9,200 nt of DNA from assembly GCA_003134675.1 (NCBI GenBank), contig PLBZ01000029.1:1-9200 (forward strand). Reading direction: 5' to 3'. A program made the position numbers and the translations under genes. Below the pieces are notes generated by a model that was given only the letters and a program-made list of their open reading frames with translations, made no database searches and was not told the origin of the DNA. The stretch is from Solirubrobacterales bacterium. Lineage in GTDB: Bacteria; Actinomycetota; Thermoleophilia; Solirubrobacterales; Solirubrobacteraceae. This document shows positions 5,929-9,200 of the stretch, in pieces. Numbering within the stretch: the first letter of the stretch is position 1; each line of letters opens with the position of its first letter.

Positions 5929-5948
5929 ATAATTGTCTATGCAACTAT
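5929..5948. promoter_or_regulatory. MarR-like inverted repeat upstream of yceI
   Basis: ATAATTG-N6-CAACTAT pairs at six of seven positions. A TTG-N6-CAA core in an AT-rich 20-bp setting is the usual look of MarR-family operators, and yceI genes are often next to or under MarR regulators. No marR gene lies in the window, so the regulator would be encoded elsewhere. The AT-rich site stands out from its high-GC surroundings. Confidence 0.45.
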
Positions 5949-6044
5949 TTGCTTTGGGACAGGCTCGAAAGCTGGCGCACGGCTGGGCCGAGCCCGCTAC
6001 CTCGCCGCCTCCGTGCCGGCAGCCCTCGCACTCCAGGACTGATG

Positions 6045-6056
6045 TTCGGGCCCGAA
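6045..6056. promoter_or_regulatory. 12-bp palindrome abutting the tetR -10, putative autoregulatory operator
   Basis: TTCGGGCCCGAA is perfectly self-complementary and is directly followed by TAAACT. Binding here by the TetR protein encoded downstream would block its own promoter. The arrangement is seen; the function is inferred. Confidence 0.5.
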
Positions 6057-6062
6057 TAAACT
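6057..6062 (+). promoter_or_regulatory. Putative -10 box (TAAACT) of the second tetR gene
   Basis: TAAACT fits the TANNNT consensus. It lies 39 nt before the GTG start at 6102, giving a leader of roughly 33 nt. No Shine-Dalgarno is visible in that leader and the -35 is not clear. Confidence 0.4.
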
Positions 6063-6101
6063 GGGGGGATCGCCGACACCAATCAACGTCCGTACAAACA
6101 G

Positions 6102-6662
6102 GTGGCCCGGGCACAGGCGCAGCAGCGTACCCGGGACGCGTTGCTCGACGCCGCAAATGAGGAGCTCTCCACGGGCGGTTGGTCGAAGGCGTCGCTCGAG
6201 ACGCTGGCGGCGAAGGCCGGGGTCACCAAGCAGACGGTATTGCGGCACTTCGGCTCCAGGGAAGGGCTGATCGAAGCCGCCCTCCGTCGCGCAAGCGAGA
6301 TCGTGCGCAAAGAACGCGCGCAGTCGCCGATCGGCGACGTTCCGGGCGCCGTGCGCAATCTGATGGATCACTACGAGCGCTGGGGAGACCTGGTGCTGCG
6401 TGTGCTCGCGGAGGAGCATCGGATCCCGCTGGTGCGCAAAGGGACCGATCGCGGTCGCGAGGTTCACTGTGAGTGGGTCGCGCGAACGTTCGAGCCACAG
6501 CTTGCAAACCTGAGCGATGAGATGCGCGAGCGCCGTATGGCTCAGCTGGTGGCCGTGTGCGACGTATACGTCTGGAAGCTGTTGCGCCGCGACATGAAGC
6601 TGGATGTGCCGCAGGCCAAGATCGCCCTGATCGAGCTCATCGAAGGACTGGAAGCAGACTGA
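6102..6662 (+). CDS. TetR/AcrR-family transcriptional regulator
   Basis: 186 residues. The DNA-binding domain spans residues about 9-56: RTRDALLDAANEEL, then the helix-turn-helix LETLAAKAGVTKQTVLRHFGS (residues 32-52) and the R-E-G-L-I continuation. The C-terminal ligand domain (about 70-186) is helical and not recognisable. The start is the GTG at 6102, the only usual start codon between the upstream in-frame stop (6057-6059) and the domain; no ribosome site supports it, so the N-terminus is moderately uncertain. A palindrome and -10 box upstream suggest autoregulation. The gene is divergent from yceI (251 bp apart) and 67 bp upstream of the HAD gene on the same strand. Either may be its target. 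Confidence 0.9.
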   Translation: MARAQAQQRTRDALLDAANEELSTGGWSKASLETLAAKAGVTKQTVLRHFGSREGLIEAALRRASEIVRKERAQSPIGDVPGAVRNLMDHYERWGDLVLRVLAEEHRIPLVRKGTDRGREVHCEWVARTFEPQLANLSDEMRERRMAQLVAVCDVYVWKLLRRDMKLDVPQAKIALIELIEGLEAD

Positions 6663-6670
6663 TGTGCGTC

Positions 6671-6693
6671 CTGGCCTATACCTCGCCGGCCAG
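6671..6693 (+). other. Small inverted repeat between tetR and the HAD gene
   Basis: CTGGCC and GGCCAG form a 6-bp perfect stem with an 11-nt loop just after the tetR stop. There is no following T-run, so it is at most a weak terminator or attenuator. The loop contains TATACCT, which could equally be a -10 for the HAD gene. Confidence 0.25.
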
Positions 6694-6729
6694 AAAGCAC
6701 GTCAGGGTGCCGAAGCGGAGAATGACGCA

Positions 6730-7413
6730 ATGCCCTCGTTCGAGCTGATCCTGTTCGACATCGACGGAACGCTGATCGACACCGGAGGGGCAGGCGCGCG
6801 CAGCTGGACGTGGGCGTTCGAGCACGCATTCGACCGCCCGGGGGTCGACATCGGCAAGTACTCGAGCGCCGGCATGACCGATCCGGTGGTGGCGCGCAAG
6901 ACGTTCACCGAGGCGATCGGCCGCGAGCCCACGGGTGAGGATCTGGCGCGGCTGATCGCGGCCTACCTATCAGTGCTTCCCGACTACGTCGCCGCATCAG
7001 AGGGGTACCGTGTGCTGCCCGGCGTCGAGGAGCTGCTGCCCCGGCTGCACGACGCCGGAGTCCTCCTCGGCGTGACCACGGGCGCGATGGAGGCCGGCGC
7101 GCACGCCAAGCTCGGGCGGGCGTGTCTGAACCACTTCTTCTTGGTGGGCGGCTACGGCTCGGACTCCGAGGACCGCGTCGAGCTGACCAAGACCGCGGTC
7201 AAGCGCGCCGAGCGCCTGCTCGGCAGATCACTCGACCCACGCCAGGTGGCGGTGGTGGGCGATACCCCGCTTGACATCTCCGCGGCTCAGGATGCGGGGG
7301 TCGTCTCGGTGGGCGTGGCCACAGGCAAATACGACCTCGACGAACTGTGCGCGGCAAGCCCCGATCACGCGCTCTCCTCGTTGACCGAGCCGTTCCCGGG
7401 CATCGAGAACTGA
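6730..7413 (+). CDS. HAD-superfamily hydrolase, phosphoglycolate-phosphatase-like
   Basis: 227 residues, typical of Gph/beta-phosphoglucomutase-like HAD phosphatases. Motif I is FDIDGTL with nucleophile Asp10 and acid/base Asp12; a helical C1 cap covers roughly residues 17-85; motif II is GVTTG (Thr116 or Thr117, where many homologues have SN/TN); motif III is Lys154; motif IV is GDTPLD with Asp178 and Asp182 binding magnesium. All catalytic positions are present, so it should hydrolyse a small phosphomonoester; the substrate cannot be told. The start at 6730 (MPSFELILFD) has GGAG 9 nt upstream and fits the family's short N-terminus; a GTG at 6664 would add 22 unlikely residues. It may be read from the tetR promoter or from one in the 67-bp gap. 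It ends 44 bp from the convergent MBL gene, with no clear terminator between them. Confidence 0.9.
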   Translation: MPSFELILFDIDGTLIDTGGAGARSWTWAFEHAFDRPGVDIGKYSSAGMTDPVVARKTFTEAIGREPTGEDLARLIAAYLSVLPDYVAASEGYRVLPGVEELLPRLHDAGVLLGVTTGAMEAGAHAKLGRACLNHFFLVGGYGSDSEDRVELTKTAVKRAERLLGRSLDPRQVAVVGDTPLDISAAQDAGVVSVGVATGKYDLDELCAASPDHALSSLTEPFPGIEN

Positions 7414-7457
7414 CCGACTGCGGGTCTCTCGGCGCGGCTGTAGGACCATGCTCTCGC

Positions 7458-8126
7458 TCACGCCGGCAGCTGCGCCACGAACTTCGCGAGCTTGTCGGGA
7501 TCGCGCAGCGGGGCCCCGTGGCCGAAGCAGGCCAGCGTTGGTTGCAGCGCTGCGAGGCGGCGCGCGGACTCGCGGTTGCGGGCGGGGTCGGGGGTGGCCA
7601 TGTCTGGGGGCGTGTGCAGGCCGGGGACGCCGGTTATGAAGTTCATGTTGCCGAGCACGTCGCCGACTATCAGCACACGGTCGGACTCGCGCCAGAAGGA
7701 CACATGCCCGCGGGTGTGCCCCGGAGTCTCCAGTACCCGGAACCCGGCCACCTCGTCGCCCTCGTGCAAGGCGCGTGCGACAGGATGAGGAGGACCGATC
7801 CAGAAGCGTTCCTGGTAGCGAGCGATGAGCCAGGGAACGCCAGGGGCGGCCACGGCGCCGGGAATCTCCATTGCTGGCACATCGTCCTGCCCGCACCACA
7901 GCGGAATTCCCAGCTTCTCGCAGATCGCATGGCTTGCGCCCTGATGATCGGGATGGACGTGGGTCAGCGCGTGTGCAGTAACTGTCTTTCCGGCGATCTG
8001 GCGCATGATCCGCTTCTCGCCCTGCCTGGTAGCGGCGTCGATCAGCACATCACCGACGAGGTACACGTTGATCGCGTTGGGGGGCCAGCCCTTCAGTAGG
8101 TAGACGTCCTCGGCCAGTTGCTTCAT
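7458..8126 (-). CDS. Metallo-beta-lactamase-fold hydrolase
   Basis: 222 residues. Zinc-binding motifs of the MBL superfamily are complete: H56-V-H58-P-D60-H61 (HxHxDH), His137 in TPGHTRGH, Asp156 in IVGDVLG and His203 in ACFGHGAPL. This is the glyoxalase-II/lactonase-like layout of a dinuclear hydrolase. The closest type I recall is the small actinobacterial group starting MKQLAxDVYLLKGxPPNAINVYL, whose substrates are undefined. The ATG at 8126 has GAGAGG 8 nt upstream and fits that group; an in-frame ATG at 8174 with GGAG 3 nt away would add 16 residues and cannot be excluded. It is third after the ABC exporter genes on the same strand (67 bp from the permease stop), so co-transcription is likely. 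No signal peptide: cytoplasmic. It is not a secreted beta-lactamase. Confidence 0.9.
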   Translation of the reverse strand: MKQLAEDVYLLKGWPPNAINVYLVGDVLIDAATRQGEKRIMRQIAGKTVTAHALTHVHPDHQGASHAICEKLGIPLWCGQDDVPAMEIPGAVAAPGVPWLIARYQERFWIGPPHPVARALHEGDEVAGFRVLETPGHTRGHVSFWRESDRVLIVGDVLGNMNFITGVPGLHTPPDMATPDPARNRESARRLAALQPTLACFGHGAPLRDPDKLAKFVAQLPA

Positions 8127-8193
8127 GTTTGGATCCTCTCTTTCGGGGTTCTCCCAGGTCGCGATCTGCTGCATGTTCTCCGTGTCGGCCAGT

Positions 8194-8943
8194 TCATGTT
8201 CGTGATTGCTCCCAAGAAAACCCGCGCACAGCGAGGTACAGCCCGAAGACGCCCCAGAGCGCGATCACGGCCAGGGCATCGAGATGACTGCCGAGGCCGG
8301 TGCCGGTCACGAGCGCTCCGGAAAGTCCGTCGATCAGGGGCTTCAACGGCAGTGCTTCGGCGATCTGACGCAGGAAGCCGGGGGCGCTCTTGGTGTCGAA
8401 CACGTAGAAGGAGATGAACACGACCGGCAGGAACACGGCGTTGACGTATGCGGCGGTCGACTCGAAGTTCGGGATGACGTGAGCGAAGGCGACCCCCAAC
8501 GAGGCCAGCGAGACGACGCCGACCACGACGAACACGATCAGCTCGAGCCACTCGCGCGGCCAGCTGATCCCGAAGAACAGACGCCCAGCGAGGATTACGA
8601 TCGCGATCTGCAGCACGGTGTTGGTGACGGCGTTGGCCGCTACTGCGCCGAAGTAGGACGACGTTGGCAGGGGCGTACCGCGGATGCGCTTGAGCACGCC
8701 GCGCTCGCGCAGGAAGACGATGTTGTAGGCAAGGGCTGTGAAGGTTGTGGACATCACGCTCATGCCCGCGATCGCCGGTATCAGCCGGTTCAGGTCGTGC
8801 TGGCTGCCGTGCAGGATCGCGCCGCCGGCGACGAGGAATAGCAGCGGCAGTAGGAAGTTGAAGAACGCCGCGCTCGGGTTGCGCCAGAACATGCGGCGCT
8901 CCAGGCGGTATTGGCGCCAGCTGAGTGTCAGCGCGTCAGCCAT
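8194..8943 (-). CDS. ABC-2 type exporter permease
   Basis: 249 residues with about six membrane segments: roughly 25-45 (FFNFLLPLLFLVAGG), 55-77, 100-125 (NTVLQIAIVILAG), 135-157 (LIVFVVVGVVSLASLG), 168-183 (VFLPVVFISFYVF) and 222-240. The cytoplasmic stretch FLRERGVLKRIRGTPLPTSSYF after the second segment and the PLKPLIDGL motif before the last are typical of ABC-2 (DrrB/YhhJ/NodJ-like) half-permeases. These pair with a separate ATPase to export drugs, lipids or polysaccharides. The ATG overlaps the ATPase stop by 8 nt (ATGGCTGA), showing tight coupling. Cargo unknown. Confidence 0.92.
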   Translation of the reverse strand: MADALTLSWRQYRLERRMFWRNPSAAFFNFLLPLLFLVAGGAILHGSQHDLNRLIPAIAGMSVMSTTFTALAYNIVFLRERGVLKRIRGTPLPTSSYFGAVAANAVTNTVLQIAIVILAGRLFFGISWPREWLELIVFVVVGVVSLASLGVAFAHVIPNFESTAAYVNAVFLPVVFISFYVFDTKSAPGFLRQIAEALPLKPLIDGLSGALVTGTGLGSHLDALAVIALWGVFGLYLAVRGFSWEQSRT

Positions 8944-9200
8944 CGGCTGTCAGCTCCAGATAGACGTCCTCGAGCGTGGGGCGCCCCACGCTGAGCTCAT
9001 CCAATCCTTCCCCGCGAGCCAGGGCCTCGCCGGTCAGCTCGTGCAAAAGGCGCGTCGGATCGTCGGTCTCCCGCTCTAGGAGCTCCCCCTCACCGTTGCG
9101 ATACGAAATGCGATAGTGCGCTGCCCCCACACCCAACTCGCGTGGAGGACCGACTGCCAGCACGCGTCCATCCTTTATGATCGCCACCCGGTCGGCCAGC
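8936..9200 (-). CDS. ABC transporter ATP-binding protein, C-terminal part (5' end outside the window)
   Basis: The frame stays open to the window edge. Its visible first residues, LADRVAIIKDGRVLAVGPPREL, are the standard segment just after the H-loop of ABC ATPases. The Walker A, signature and Walker B motifs lie beyond the right edge. The last 65 or so residues form the accessory C-terminal tail found in DrrA/CcmA-like drug exporters, ending in RPTLEDVYLELT, the conserved PxLEDVFLxLTG-type ending of that group. It pairs with the permease just downstream (8-nt overlap). The GTG at 9187 is internal, not a start. Confidence 0.93.
   Translation of the reverse strand, partial: LADRVAIIKDGRVLAVGPPRELGVGAAHYRISYRNGEGELLERETDDPTRLLHELTGEALARGEGLDELSVGRPTLEDVYLELTADG

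Noticed and set aside
6671..6693. Hairpin after tetR as a true Rho-independent terminator
   Set aside because: The stem is only 6 bp, the loop is 11 nt and the following bases are AAAGCAC rather than a T-run.
7414..7457. Terminator between the convergent HAD and MBL genes
   Set aside because: I found no stem of useful length or T-run on either strand in these 44 bp.
1..9200. CRISPR array, tRNA/rRNA gene, phage module, toxin-antitoxin or defence system
   Set aside because: No regularly spaced repeats, no tRNA-like cloverleaf, and every sizeable frame is explained by metabolic, regulatory or transport families or is a shadow of one.

Overview
The window is chromosomal DNA from a high-GC actinobacterium. 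A soil lineage of the Thermoleophilia/Solirubrobacterales type is my best guess. The inference rests on strong G/C third-position bias, TANNNT -10 boxes placed for leaderless mRNAs, and the gene mix (two TetR regulators, DUF2236/MpaB-type oxygenase, CatE-like VOC protein, YceI, aldo-keto reductase, ABC-2 exporter). No rRNA, tRNA or marker gene allows a firm assignment.

Layout. Bases 1-~170 hold the left end and the broken first gene of an IS3-family insertion sequence. A minus-strand block follows (read right to left): a two-module VOC/catechol-2,3-dioxygenase-like gene (4269-3382), a DUF2236 gene (about 3320-2445), an amidase-signature hydrolase (2303-834) and a TetR repressor (837-226). Amidase and TetR share an ATGA overlap and so form one translationally coupled unit. 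The 141-bp leader before the amidase holds a perfect 16-bp palindrome and a perfect 20-bp palindrome, good candidates for the operator of this TetR. The VOC gene is divergent from an aldo-keto reductase (4340-5287) across 70 bp, and both may be transcribed as leaderless messages. The reductase meets a convergent yceI gene (5850-5284), and the two share a CTAG stop.

The 251 bp between yceI and a second TetR gene (6102-6662) contain two MarR-like inverted repeats near yceI and a TTCGGGCCCGAA palindrome abutting a TAAACT -10 before tetR. A HAD-family phosphatase (6730-7413) follows on the same strand. Convergent to it is a minus-strand cluster: an ABC exporter ATPase (cut by the window edge), its ABC-2 permease (8-nt overlap) and a metallo-beta-lactamase-fold hydrolase.

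Taken together this is a regulatory and catabolic/detoxification neighbourhood: hydrolase plus own repressor, redox and ring-cleavage-type enzymes, and a drug-type exporter. I see no phage, CRISPR, toxin-antitoxin, RT or other defence system, and no convincing undescribed system. The most checkable new points are the putative operators, the start-codon correction of the DUF2236 gene and the compact divergent and convergent gene junctions.
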